A stretch of DNA of 64,000 nucleotides from Amaranthus tricolor. Its lineage: Eukaryota > Streptophyta > Magnoliopsida > Caryophyllales > Amaranthaceae. A model generated the notes under the pieces. The model was not told the DNA's origin, made no database searches, and saw nothing but the letters and a program-made list of their open reading frames with translations. Positions 14,396 through 27,000 of the stretch are shown here, one piece after another (position 1 is the stretch's first letter; the number at the start of each line of letters is the position of its first letter). The stretch lies in the NCBI RefSeq assembly GCF_026212465.1, contig NC_080051.1:20635446-20699445 (forward strand), given 5' to 3'. The position numbers and the translations under genes were made by a program.

Positions 14396-15759
14396 TTAAA
14401 GTGAGATTAGAAGTTATGAAACAAATTGGGTATTCATTTGATTAAATATTTAAGGTTATTTATTGGGTATTTGAGATTAATTTAGGGATATAATTCTTTC
14501 TTTGTTATTGGTATTGTTGAGTTATGGTTCTTATTTGATTAAGATGGGTGTTCGATTCAAGTATAAATTTGGGAACATAAGTATTAATTGGGTATTGATT
14601 AGTTGATATTATTTAGATATAATATAAGTTGGATATTGGGATTTAAGATTTGTGTAAAATTAGGTAAAACTCCATTGATAGTAACTCAAGTTCTTATATG
14701 TTGATGGTTGATGATGAATTGATTTATATTTTAAGTAATGATTGTTGATTTCAAAGAAAATCAAGTGAATTCTTGTTTTGTTTTATAATAAAATATTCGA
14801 CGTTGAATATGTCTGTTTTTGGGAATTGGCAACGGATATTTGTATCCGAATTATTGTGAAATCTTATAGCTTGATAATAGGTAATGGCTATTTGGATCGG
14901 TCTCGAGCCTCCGATCCCGTTTTGTTCTTGCAAGAGCCGTATTTTCGGTGATGACGATCACCCGTGTTCTCAGAATTTAGATAAAGTCTACTTCCTGACG
15001 GTCCATACATATTCCCACGTTTTTAATTGTTATCATATTATTGATTTAATATGGGTTTTGATTAAATACGTTTGGTATATAAAGTTTTGTTTGTTTTGCA
15101 TTGAAATCATATGTTTTATTTGCCGTATTGTTCGCTATTAACTTATAAAGTAATAGATGTATTTTGATTTTTGCTATTAACTTGCAAAGTTATAGTCATG
15201 TTTTGATTCATTATGAACTAAAGGTACTTAGCCGTATTTATAACGATACCAAACGGTCTTTTAAAAGAGTTCGAATTTGGATAAAATAATGTTTATAAGT
15301 AGTTACCAATTGAGCAAGAAATTTAATTGAAGATGTCTGTTAATGACTTATATATAAATGTAATAGTTTGTCGGATTACTCAACAATTTAATTGTTGACA
15401 GTCTTTGATGGGGCCTATTTCTTACGGGAGATAGATCTATTTTCAGGTTACCTCTGCGGTGGAGAGGATGCCTACATGTATTATGTGTTACGGGCGAGGC
15501 GAGGACTTATTTTGAAATACATTTTGTAAATTAGTTATTCGTAAATTAAATTGTAATAATTTCATAATATTTGTTAAATAGTATTTACTTATTTATGTAA
15601 AAAGTTTTAAATAACTTTGATATTAGTTGCTGTAATCATCGAATCACAGGTTAGATTCAGTCCAGACCACTATAAGTCTTCCGCTGTGTTGTGGACAGTA
15701 TTATTATACTGTTTATGTTGGTTTGGGCTGTTTCAGTTACCCACCCTATACAAGCGGGT

Positions 15760-16287
15760 TGGCTCAAGTGGCGAGCAGCCACCGAGGTGCTATGTGATAA
15801 GAAGTTTCCAAATAGGTTAAAAGATAAATTTTACCGAGTGGCAATCAGGCTTGGTTTGTAGTATTGAACAGAATGTTGGCCTATAAAGAAAACTTTCAAA
15901 CATAAGATGAAAGTTACAGAAATGCGTATTCTAAGGTGGGTGTGCGAGTACACATTGATGGATCGAATTAGGAACCGAGAGTTTAGAGAGAGGCTACGGG
16001 TTGCCCTTATTTCGGCAAAGATATGCGAAAATAGATTGAGATGGCTTGGACATGTGCACAAAATGACTTTTGACGCCCCTATGAGGATGATAGAAAGCAT
16101 CATAGTAGAGGGTGAGAGAAGTCGAGAAAGACATAAGAAAACTTGGGAGAAGCAAATAAAAATTGACTTGCATGAGTTATACCTCTCTGAGGACCTGACC
16201 AGAGATAGGAATAATTGGAGGCGCCTTATTCGTGTTTCAGATTACTAATTCCCTTGCGCTTACCTGTTGGTGTTCTTGTTCTCCAAC

Positions 16288-16382
<95 letters not shown>

Positions 16383-16590
16383 TTATTATTTTTTTTCATA
16401 TGCAGTTTTGCGAAGGTGGCTTCAACTTCACTCAGTTCTATTCGTTGCAAGAACTTCTCTTGATTTCTCTCGAGTTGAGGGACTCGTTGACCGCGCTCTC
16501 TTTTATGGGTATGAGTTGTCGTTGTCCTTCCCTCCCCAGACTCTACTCATAGTTTCTCTATGGGCGGGATACACTGGTATGATGATGATG
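15760..16590 (+). mobile_element. 5'-truncated RTE-type LINE, 3' end
   Basis: The open frame at 15907-16248 encodes the C-terminal tail of plant RTE LINEs (KVTEMRILRWVCEYT, LRWLGHVHKM), and the frames upstream of it are broken. The 3' UTR at 16480-16590 has the family's CCCTCCCCAGACTCTACTC and GCGGGATACACTGG words and ends in an ATG/ATGATG tail. A large TTA/GTA microsatellite interrupts the 3' part. It lies directly downstream of the Ty3 LTR. Confidence 0.72.
16290..16390. repeat. (TTA)n(GTA)n(TTA)n microsatellite
   Basis: About 18 TTA units (16290-16342) are followed by about 13 GTA units (16343-16381) and three TTA units, inside the LINE remnant. Open frames across it (poly-Leu/Val, poly-Ile/Ser, poly-Asn/Thr) are artefacts. 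Confidence 0.95.
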
Positions 16591-16988
16591 CAACGTTTTT
16601 GAAATAAATTTCATTTATTATGAATATGTAAACGATATGACACATAACAGTTTATATGTACATATAAACCTCTATATGACATAACGGTTTACTCAATAAT
16701 ATATTAAAATAAGTTTAATTTGGTCCAACGTGGATAATAGCTTGGAAAATAAGTTTCAATTTAGAGTTAAAGTGGGAATTATGTTTTTTACAATAATTTT
16801 AGAAAATGATTCATTTCTATGTAGATTTTTATTACTCATTAGTCATTTTTATTAATTAAATTAATGGTCTAGAATTTAGGTAGGTTTATTCGGAAACTCT
16901 AGAAATCCCTACACCTCCTTATCCTTGTCAAAGCTCCTCACTATTAGTCTAGTGCCCTCCACTCTCCACCAACAAAAATTTTAAAAAT
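16591..16988 (+). promoter_or_regulatory. Upstream region and leader of the aldo/keto reductase gene
   Basis: 398 bp between the LINE tail and the ATG. It is AT-rich, with a CT-rich, stem-less leader (CCCTCCACTCTCCACC at about 16947-16968) typical of plant 5' UTRs. No clear TATA box. The LINE end therefore lies close to or within the promoter. Confidence 0.4.
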
Positions 16989-19900
16989 ATGTCGTCATTT
17001 CTTCACCACTGCACCGTTTCCAACCTCAGCGCCATAAAATCCTTTAAACCAAAAACCTCAAGTCAGCGTGACTCGCCGAGACTCACCCGGAACTTGGTCA
17101 GATGCGAGTCGACCACCGAGTTGTCGGTAGAGAATCGGCAAGTAAAGGTAAGTCAAGGGAATGATTCGCTAGAACTATGCAGAATATTGAACGGGATGTG
17201 GCAAACGAGTGGTGGGTGGGGCACAATAGACCGCAGCAACGCCGTTGAAGCTATGCTTCGATATGCTGATGCTGGACTTACTACCTTTGACATGGCTGAT
17301 CACTGTAATTGCTTCTTCTCTCGTTGTTCTTATTTTCGATTTTGCCCCTCGAATTTTATGGTCATAATTTAAGCCACTTGGTCCAAACATATCCTCTGTT
17401 TTTGGCGTTAAAATTTAAAATGTGTACCTAATAAATAGTAAATTTTAAGGAGGGTAATTCGGAGGTACAGCCTATTATACCCTTCTTCTATATGCCTGTT
17501 AGCTGTAAGCAGTCTACCTGCCTAGGTGTTAAAGGTAGCTATGGTAGCGGTTATCTACATAAAGTATTAATGTTTGTCAAAAATATTATCATCATGGTCC
17601 CAATAGTCCCTATAAAAGAAGGCCGAATAATACTCTCATGAGGAGGTCACGATTGAAGGGAGCTCTTAACTCGAGTATCTTCTGGCATATGAGTATGGGA
17701 AAACCTGCAAAAGAAAAGGCAGAAAACACAAAACATACAAACACAATACGACTAAGACAACACTAAATAAACCAAAACAAAAACTAATGAGACTCACTTA
17801 TATGGATCTAACATCTCCAACTACTTCTATTCTAAGTTAAGTCCTTATAGAGGTGCAACTTACTTATGTCCTTCTTTGATCCTCTCATGTTTTCTTAGGT
17901 CTTTCTTGACCTCTTTTATTATCGATTGTGATGTTTTTCTCTCTTCTCATCGGTGAACCGCTAGCTTTCCTTTGCACATGACCGAACCACCTCAATCTAC
18001 CTTCACGCAATTTTGCAGAAATTGGAGCCACCCCTATCACTTTAATTACCTCATTCCTGATCCTATCTATTACAAAATAATATTATTACAAATGTGTGTT
18101 ACAAGTATGAATACGACACTATTTGTAATCTTTTGTAGTTGGCTATGGAACTTCACTATTCACCAATAGGACACCAAGAAGATATGTTTGCGACAATGTA
18201 ATCAAGTCGCTCGGTAACCTGATATTTATGGGAGGCATATCAATACTTTCATCTTGTGATATTTCTCCCACAAAGGTACTAAGGATGATGAAGAAATTCA
18301 CAAGGAGATACAACTTATACAACAATATCCTAGCACAAAGGATATTGCAAGAGTAAGACAAGTATTGTAATGGATTATGAACGTTGATTTGATGAAAGTT
18401 AATTACTCTTTCACGAACAATCTCGTATAGAGAAGAACAAGAACAAGATAAATGTTCTTAAGGAAATTTAGAATGTGCTCTGAGAATTGGAGTGGAATGC
18501 CCCTTGCATACTTCTTTTATTTATAGAAAAAAGTATTAACCAATGCCTTCTTATGAAACAAGTGTGTTTCATCAAACAAAACCTATAAACCAAAAGGTTG
18601 ATTCACCAAAGCTTATCAATGAATCAATATAATGATTCATCATTATTAACCACCATAAGTAGTTAACATACACTAGTGATGATGGAAACAAACAGCACTA
18701 ACAAAATAAACTAACTAAAAAAGCGAAAAACAGATTAACAGGCAGTTGTCGCCAGAAAAGCCGACTCGGCTTTGGGTTCTGTCCCAAAATTCACAACCGC
18801 AACTAGCGACGACTCGTCGCTTATAGGGGCGACGAGTCGACTTTTCTTGCTGACTTCTATCTTGCGATTTTCCTTTTAAGGCATATTTTTGGACTTGCGA
18901 TTTATTGCATATTGTCCCACTACTATACTTAGTACGTAGTATGTATAATATAGGTCTTTATATACTCTAAATGTGCAACACTATCCATCCTGGTGTGGCC
19001 GCATATCCATCTCAGCATACGTACCTCCGCAACTTCCATCTTTCTCTCATAGGCTTTCTTAATGGGCAAGCATTCCATCCGATATAAAAAGATGGGCCTT
19101 ACTGATACCCGATAGAATTTACCTTTTAGTTTAGGTAGAAATCTCTGATCGCACAGCACCCGAGTAGCTGCTCTTCATTTAAGTCACTCTGCGTATACTC
19201 GATGTGTTACATCTTCATCTATCTCCCCATCACTTTGTATAATTGAGCCTAAAACATGAACTTAGTCAAACTAGCAACTCACTAACTTCTATGGTCGTCC
19301 TTGAATCTCCCACTTGTTCCTCCCCACTAAAATTGAATTTTAGGTGCTCTATTTGGTGATAATTATGTGCAATCCTTTTCCTTCAAGAACTACTCTCTAC
19401 TCCTCTAATTTTGCCTTGACTTCTTCTCTAGATTCTTCTATGAGCACAATGTCGTCAACAAATAACATGCACCAAGGTACCGGTATCCCCGATGTCATTG
19501 GAAAGTTCATTAAGGATAGCAGGAAATAAGAAAGGGCTTAGAGCTGAACCCTGGTGTAAATCCACTTGAACTGGAAAAGGTTATGTTAGCCTTATCGGTG
19601 TTTGGATGCTAATCAAGTCTCCCTCATATTGAGGTCCCCTTATATGCTAGCTATGGTATTGTTTGAGCTTTTGCTCACTAGGTTGTACACTTGCACGTGA
19701 TGCATATAAATACAAATAATCAAGTTGGTAAGTTTCGTTATGTAGTTGTGAAAACAACTAAGGTTGAGATGAAAAACATAACAAAAGGAATGGGCAAAGG
19801 TCTTCTTAGCAAATACACAAAAGCAGTGAAATAAACATATTTTAAACTCTTGAGCACTCCATATGTTTATCTCACCAAACGCAATTTATTCCACTCTTTG

Positions 19901-22900
19901 GTGGTGTAATTCACTACATATCTTTCTTGGTTTCAATAGATAGCCTTAAAACCCTCAAAAGGTAAAGATCATTAATGAGTGCTTGGCACAAAGCTCAAGG
20001 TTTACAAATATGCTTGTCCCAGCTAACGTGCACAAACAATCGTGTATGCTTGTGTGAGCAGCCATCAAGGCCCACTTAATGACTTGGTCTGTCAAAGATG
20101 CTCGCTCGTGCCATTGGAATGCTTGCGGGAGCACTAGTACATCACGCTACTCGCTTAGGCATGAAACCAACTCGCCCAAACATGGAAACAATCTTCCAAA
20201 GCACACCTATACTCATGCTCTTTCTAGCCCACACTTAACAACACAGTTTGTACTTTTTCTTAGAGTTGCTTGTAGTGCTCACAAGAGCAGCAACACACGT
20301 GATGCTTTCGCATGTCTCCACGCTTGATACTTATACGAGCAAGCTCTCACTCCACATTTAATTCAAATGATTTGGTGCTTGCTATTATATATATTTTAAT
20401 GATTGATTCTTCGGTCATAATGAACATGTTTTCACAAAGACAAAGGAGAAAGCATGATTTATATATTTGAACGCTTGAGGACATAAAAGTTAAATAACAT
20501 GTGAATCAATAGCTGCTGCTGAATAGGGGATGGTTCTAGAACACAAGCAGAAAACATTTGCTTCTAAGTTCACACTCTTCTGGTCCACCATTTTGAATAG
20601 CTTCTAAAAATATGACAAAAATTCAGTTTTATTCTTGCTACAACTTTGTATATACTTCTATAAAAGCCAAGATAAGAACTGAAAGGAGTAATGTAGTTAA
20701 TGATGGGAAGGATTCATTGGAAATGTGTTGTGTAGTTAATCAGATGTGGCAAACGAGTGATGGGTGGGAGATAAGCGAAAGGGACAATGTCATTGATGCT
20801 ATGGTTCCATATGCAGATGCTGGGCTTGCTACTTTTTATATGGCTGATATAAGTAAGCATTAAGATAGTACGGAAACTAAAGCTTTATTTGGTCTATTAG
20901 GTTGTCTTGACATGTTAGAGTGCTGATTATGGAGGAGGTTCTCCATTTACATGGTATATAAATGCAACTCTTTGTAACTCATTTTCTGTATTTTCCTTCT
21001 AAGAAAGCTGCAAGAAACTTGTTCGCACTTTTATACCTGCTTAGCTAGATCTTTCTGGATGCTTACTTGCCTTGTGCATCCCTGTTTTTATCTGCATTAC
21101 TAAATGCTGCTTCTGGCCTTAGAGGAAGCTTGCTGGTCTTCCCCTTATGTCTAGGAAAAATATTTTGTAAATCAAGATGGCTAGTGATTCCATTTATGTA
21201 TCTGTGCTGGTTTCAGATGGTCCTGCTGAAGATCTTTATGGAATCTTCATAAATCGAGTACGTCGTGAGCGCTCACCAGAGTATTTAGATAAGGTCAGAG
21301 GGTGAGTTCGACTCTTGGTTACTAAAGATGTTCTATTATAATAATTTATACGTCATGTGATATTTTGATTGGGTAATGAATAGTCATTAACAAAGGGTTG
21401 TAGCGTACTTGTTTGCTTTTAGACCTGTGTTGAAGGAAGAGCTCAGAGATGTAATTGATTGATTTTGATGGATATTTTTAACATTAATGCTGCTTTACAT
21501 GATTTTCATTTGTAGTCTCACAAAATGGGTTCCACCACCAGTTAAAATGACCAGGAACTTTGTAGAGGGGAGCATTGATGTTTCAAGGAAAAGAATGGAT
21601 GTTGCTTGCTTAGATATGCTTCAGTTTCACTGGTATGAATGATTCAGATTCTATTAAATTGACTTGATGTAAGAATAAGTTATTGTGTTTGTACATGCCA
21701 TGTATTACATTTTGCCTTTTTGAGGAAACCTTGGTTTTGATTTTGTTGTGTCTTCTGCCTTATTTTTGTTTTTGCATTACACTAAATAGTTTGTTTAAAT
21801 TCCAAATAGATCCATTTAATTTGTTTTAAATCTTTAATAGGTTATTTGGCGATTATGCACCTTGTGTAAAGAATGGATGTTTGGTTCCTAGACTGCTAAT
21901 CAATAAAAAATAATGGCTGTTTGATTTATATACTGCTGAACAATAAGAAATAATGGATGTTTGATTTTTATTCCTGATTTCAGGATCATGATTATGATTT
22001 ATGTGTCATCTCTAAAAATACTGGTTGTGTTTGATCTCTCTTTCCGTTTACTGTTATGGCGAATACTTTTCTAATATATTCTTGATAAAAATTCTGCTCA
22101 ATTTTGATAGTCAAAATGCTTTAACCGTCTGATCACCTTTTTTCTCTACTTGAAATAGGTGGGACTATGCCAATCCTGGTTATCTTGATGCACTGAAACA
22201 TCTTACAGATTTGAAAGATGAAGGTCTCAATCTTTTTGTTCTTTTGTTGTTCCACCAAAGTATTGTCTCAAGAACTTGAAAAATTAAATTTGTGTTTCTA
22301 GGAAAAATTAAAACTGTGGCTCTGACAAATTTTGATACGGAGAGGTTGCAAATAATTCTGGAAAATGATATTCCTGTTGTTAGCAACCAGGTAAATTCTA
22401 TCACTTGGTGTAATTCTATGTTTTTGATTTCACTATTAAGTGCTAAACTTAGTACAAAAATGCATGAACTACTGTATTTAGGTGCAACATTCAGTTGTTG
22501 ACATGCGTCCTCAACAGAGAATGGCTGAGCTCTGTCAGCAAACGGGAGTGAAACTCATAACGTATTTTCCCGTCTTTTATTTTATTTTATTCATTTGACC
22601 CATGCCCCTTAGATCTAGATCTTTACTTCTTTATGTCTAGCAAGTTGGATAACATCGATCCAAAGTTCCATCATATTGTAGTCTTTACAATACTTAATAA
22701 CTGTTGTATGATTACATTTGCAGGTATGGAACAGTTATGGGTGGTCTTCTATCTGAGAAATTTCTCGATACCAACTTGAATATTCCTTTTGCTGGTCCTC
22801 CACTTAACACTCCTTCCCTGCAAAAGTACAAAAGGGTACAAATCTTCTTAAGTGATCTCATGCTATTGATATTCTTAGTGTAGCTGAAAAATTAAGATTT

Positions 22901-24076
22901 AGACGTTCTTAGTTTGTAGACGTTCTTAAGTTTTGAAGGGTTCCATTTACAGCTTTCTTTGGCCTCTGCAATCATGTTTTCATATACTACTACTATTTGC
23001 TTGGGTGCTTCTTGACAAATACTGTTCAAGTAGCCATCAGCTTAAGCTTTTAGTTGAGTTGGTTCTTTGACATGGTATAAGAATCCAACGTGACAAGAGA
23101 TCATGGGTTCAAATCTCAAGCACTCCTCATTTAAAGTGCAATATTTAGTGCTAGGTATGAGGAGGGCATGTGCTGCATCCACACTTCTAGTCGAAGGGCT
23201 CTCGTGTGAGGGGGCGTGTTAGAGTATATAACATATCTTGGAGCTTTAACCATCAACCTAAGCTTTTGGTTGAGTTAGTTCTTTGACAATTACCAAATGA
23301 ATTTTGGTCTTTTTCCTGTTCTGCTTTGATCTGGTGCCTTATTGCACTTTTTTCTTTGTAATTACAGATGGTTGATGCATGGGGAGGATGGAGTCTTTTT
23401 CAAACCTTGCTTCAGGTGCTTAAAACAATAGCTAGGAAACACGGAGTGTCCATATCAACGGTTGCTGTGAAGTACATTCTTGACCAGGTATTGCGTGTCT
23501 ATTTTGACGAAGATTCATGCTAACTGCCTTAGAATGCTGCACATATTCTACTCATACATTGTGCTAAATATCTACTTGAAATAATAAGGCATAAATGAGA
23601 TTCGAAATCGTGGTTTTTCCGTCATGTTGGCTTTTGATACCAATGTCAAGAAACCAAGTCTACCGGATGCTTTACAGGTCAATAAACCAACTCATAGCAA
23701 AACTTGCTTATGGTTGTAAACCCAGGAAATATTATATACTTTATCACTCATAGTCTCTTCGTAAACGCTTAATAGTTTAGGGAGTTGAGACATTTCATCC
23801 CTTGTTAGTTGCCTGAGTAGTAGGCAACATTCTCTCAAACTGCATTTTGCAAAACTTTGCACACATATTGAACTTTGAGTTAAATTATTGCAGAATGCTG
23901 TAGCAGGCTCCATGATAGGCGTCAGACTTGGGCTATCAGAGCATATTAAAGATGCTAATGCCGTCTTCTCACTCGTTCTTGATGAAGAGGATGTCGAAAG
24001 CATCCGTGAAGTATCCAGCAGGGGGAAGGATCTGATGAGGGTGATTGGTGATTGCGGAGATGAATATAGACGCTAA
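16989..24076 (+). CDS. Plastid-targeted aldo/keto reductase family protein, 9 exons
   Basis: Exons: 16989-17304, 21217-21301, 21516-21632, 22159-22223, 22302-22390, 22482-22561, 22724-22835, 23368-23487, 23894-24076. All junctions are GT-AG and in frame, giving 388 residues. The first about 42 residues are Ser/Thr-rich and basic and end VRC|E, a typical chloroplast transit peptide. The rest is an NAD(P)H-dependent aldo/keto reductase barrel. The catalytic tetrad is visible: Asp and Tyr in FDMADHYG (Tyr split across intron 1), Lys in LTKW (exon 3) and His in LQFHWWD (exons 3-4). The C-terminus has the nucleotide-binding GSMIGVRLGLSEHI segment. The substrate is unknown. It resembles the Arabidopsis NAD(P)-linked oxidoreductase At2g27680 group as I recall it. 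Intron 1 is 3.9 kb and full of transposon debris plus a duplicate of exon 1; the other introns are short. Confidence 0.88.
17630..19690 (-). mobile_element. RTE-type LINE remnant in intron 1 of the reductase
   Basis: Read on the minus strand, 19560-19380 encodes a reverse transcriptase fragment with MLFVDDIVLIEE (Asp pair at 19456-19451), and 19159-18929 encodes the C-terminal tail (MEVAEVRMLRWICGHTRMD). The 3' part at 18060-17630 aligns with the LINE copy at 58794-59556. Frames are broken. The copy is split by an unrelated insertion at about 18067-18960. Confidence 0.72.
18067..18960. mobile_element. Unclassified insertion splitting the intronic LINE
   Basis: LINE homology stops near 18067 and resumes near 18960, leaving about 890 bp of foreign sequence with no recognisable coding region. 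CGACGAGTCG at 18808-18839 occurs inside. Ends, target duplication and class could not be determined. Confidence 0.4.
19700..20610. other. Rest of intron 1, no feature recognised
   Basis: Between the LINE remnant and the duplicated exon. A segment at 20080-20340 is less AT-rich than its surroundings and may be old transposon sequence, but no ends or protein matches are visible. Confidence 0.4.
20690..20852 (+). pseudogene. Decayed duplicate of reductase exon 1
   Basis: Inside intron 1, about 360 bp before exon 2, an open frame repeats the C-terminal half of exon 1: DSLEMCCVVNQMWQTSDGW against DSLELCRILNGMWQTSGGW, and YADAGLATFYMAD against YADAGLTTFDMAD. It ends at a GTAAGC donor (20853) in the same phase 1 as real exon 1. 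If spliced to exon 2, the catalytic Asp would be Tyr (FYMAD) and the catalytic Tyr would be Asn. The transit-peptide part is not present. This is best explained as a tandem exon duplication, now decayed, or a leftover of a tandem gene copy. Confidence 0.8.
23035..23287. repeat. Interspersed repeat with 37-bp terminal direct repeats in intron 7
   Basis: The segment starts and ends with CATCA(G/A)C(T/C)TAAGCTTTT...TTCTTTGAC (23035-23071 and 23251-23287, 4 mismatches). Inside is GGGTTCAAATCTC, close to a polymerase III box B, then a GTGTTAGAGTATATAACATATC word. It may be a tRNA-related retroelement or a fragment of one. Class uncertain. Confidence 0.45.
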
Positions 24077-27000
24077 ATAGTTGGATACGGCGTTTTTTGT
24101 ACTTGATCTTCCCACCTGCACAGAAGCGCAAGTAATGAGCACATAAATATTGTATGTACATTGTACAATACCAAATTTTTGTAATGTGGTAAAATAAATC
24201 AGTAAAGTGTTGTAGCAAATGGGTGCGTTTTTACCTATTGATTGTCGATTTGTACATTTACACAATACTGCAATTAGTTCTGGTTCCATAGCTTATTACA
24301 ATATTACTCTCTCTGTCCTTTTAAATTTGCATTATAAGACTCAAAAAGTTTTTATATATTTAAATTTTATGGTGCAAACTTAAAAAAATAGAAAGAATAA
24401 GTTTTAAGACCCCATGGTGGGCTGATGGTAAGATGTCTTCCCATTGCATGCTCTAAATACATTTTTGATACCAAGGTTAGGAATCATGATGATGTTCAAA
24501 TATATATTCTTCCGTCCTATTTATTTTGCTTTATTTTTTTTTCGTACGGGATTAAGGAGATGAATAAAATGGATTTAAATAATAAGTTACTTAGAAATGC
24601 TGAGGCAAGCTTCAAATCTCACCTTGATGGAGGTGAGTGCGATCACCTCGTAGCATACTCAATGGCTTGCACTATTGAAAATGAAGATGAGCATGAATTG
24701 AAGCATGAAGTGATTCGTTTTGGATCACTTGATGAAGTGTTGATGATGATGATTTGAGGATGTTTGTGCAAGGGATTGAGAGTCTTGATAATGGTATGGT
24801 TCAAGGGAAGCATGGCATGGGATGGACAGCAAGTCATTCGAGGCAAAGGGTTGAAAACTGAGACGCTCGACCTGTCGAGCATAGTGGCTCGGTCGAGCCA
24901 AGCTGCTTGACCCAAGCACGCTTCAGTGGGCTTTTTTATCCGGTTTCTGTTTTTTGGTTCGTTTGAGTGGGCCTTCAAGGCTTTTGTCTTAGGCTTTCTT
25001 ATATGTCATAGGAGTATATAAGAGGGTCTTAGAACCCCATTAGGGTATTGGAGAGGCACATACAAGATTGAAAATAGGGTTCACACCATAAGAGTTCTTC
25101 AACCTTGTATATGTATGTTTGTGTGAGATTGAGTTAAAGGTTCAATCTTTATCTTGAGAGAATGTTTTCAAGGATTGGAAAGGTGAGTCATTAATGTATT
25201 GTTGAGTATATTAATGATAAGATACTTGTTTTGAGGGAGAGGTATCATTAGATACCTCATATATTGTGTGTTTTGAGTCTTCCATTGTTGTGCTTTCTTT
25301 TGGTTGTTTACTTTGCACTTGTTTTTGTGTTTGTTTTTTCACCATTGCCATAGTCCATTCACATCAATAAATACTATTTCCTCTGTTCTCTAATGTTCTT
25401 TCCGTTTAGAATATTTCAACTTAAGGAGAGAGAATTTTAATTAAGGTTTTTAAGATATATTTACAAGATAAAATATATCCATGTGAGATCTTATTAAATA
25501 CATCTAATGTATACTTTTTATTATGTATTTTTTTATAATTTTTTATTATGCATATTTAAAAATATTAAGGCTTAAATTTTACTTTGAAAACTCTGTAAAA
25601 TAAAACGAGAAGAACATAAAAGAATAAAGGGAGCAGTGAATAATATTAGTCTTTACATACAAATAAATTGCTCAATAGATACCAAGCTTTTTTTTGAATT
25701 TAATATACCAAACTTAAGGATACCCTAATTCTAACAATTATATCCTTTTTAATTATTAGGCACTATCAAACACATACCTAATTAGAAAGTGCAAAGTTAG
25801 AGCCATTACATTAAAAAAAAGATAGTATGAATTATAATAAAATTAACTTTGGCTTGATGTGAAGTAGCCATGCCTGTAACTCCATAGCCCATAGGACTTA
25901 ACTCTTGGTTCATTCACTTGTCCTGCTTCAGTTGTTGCGTCTATTATTTTCATTTAATGGTTTTGTTGTTAGTGTTTTTGAGGATGCATATTACGTGTTT
26001 GATGAAATGCTGCAATGAATTCAATTAGTGGAGTCGTTCCATGTGCTTCCTTCTTATCATTCTGTTCTTGGGTTTTGATATATATGGAATTCTTTCATTG
26101 TATTTTTCTGGGTTTTTATTTTAAATGTTGGTTTTAGCCTGTGCTATATGTTTGAGATACTTTGAACTTTCTTTGTGAAAGATGTTAACTGCATTGCCTT
26201 CTTTTATAAGACCAAATCAGGTTTGCTAAATGCTACTTCTGCAGCAATGAAAATTTTGTTTGGCACATAAATAATTATGAGTTCTTTGATTTTGAATTAT
26301 AATGGACTATATTAGAATGTTCACTTCTTGATTTATATGATTTTTTAACCAAAACTGCATTTCAATTTATATGATTTTGTATCATTAATATACTGTTTTC
26401 TGTCTTTTAGTGGGTTGTGCATTCAGGTTCTAGTTCCCTCTATAATTCAGTACTCCTTTTACCTCAGTTGGAAGCAAAAGATAAATATGGATGGTATGTG
26501 GAAATTTGTCAACTAACTATCAAACCGTAATTTTCTTTCTTGACAACAAGAATCACTGATATATATACTTGATGCCATAGGTATTTGTGAGTTTTAATTC
26601 TCTTTGCCTCACTATTCAGAGTTTCCGAATTTCAATTAAGTTGGTTTTATTTCTGACTTATTGAAAGGTTCATAGGTTAGATTTAGATAAATTCCTAAAT
26701 GGCATGTTAGAAATCAATTTCGACAAACCAGTTTTTGTATTGCTATCATTTTGAAGACTTCGCATTCCAGTTGGTCAGGAACCTAGCTATATGCCATGGA
26801 AAGCATAACAATACTTGGTAGGACATCAAATGATTGATGACTTTGGTTGTTACTACTTGGGTCTTGCTACGTTCGGCCTCTCTAAGGATGAAACCATTTT
26901 AAATAATATGTAGGGGTATATAAAGACTTTATTTATTCTTCTGCCTATTTTATATTAAGATAAATCAGAATAGTGGCTTAGTGCAATCCTAGAGAAAGAC

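Larger units (their letters stand above)
8840..15735 (+). mobile_element. 5'-truncated Ty3/gypsy chromovirus-type retrotransposon
   Basis: The order gag, protease, reverse transcriptase, RNase H, integrase, chromodomain-like tail, polypurine tract, LTR is that of Ty3/gypsy. The integrase tail ending in LVKVLW...EEATWE suggests the Tekay/Del chromovirus clade. The polypurine tract is at 12824-12835 (AAGTAGGGGAGAA) directly before the LTR. There is no 5' LTR in the window and the reading frames are broken many times, so this copy is inactive. A Cassandra LTR has inserted into its 3' LTR, so the Ty3 insertion is the older event. Confidence 0.88.
12836..15735 (+). repeat. 3' LTR of the Ty3 element
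   Basis: The LTR begins TGAAACAG right after the polypurine tract and ends CTGTTTCA, a perfect 8-bp terminal inverted repeat with TG...CA ends. Its length is 2,900 bp including a 269-bp nested Cassandra LTR. TTATTTATAAAC at about 13071 is a likely TATA box of the LTR promoter. The 5' LTR is missing, so the ends rest on the polypurine tract and the inverted repeat only. Confidence 0.75.

Noticed and set aside
16215..16552. Open frames rich in Leu/Val, Ile/Ser and Asn/Thr
   Set aside because: They are translations of the TTA/GTA microsatellite within a LINE.
23061..23140. tRNA gene
   Set aside because: Only a box B-like GGTTCAAATC word; no cloverleaf could be drawn.
24425..24757. 110-residue open frame
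   Set aside because: No family recognised and no supporting splice sites; likely part of an old retroelement segment.
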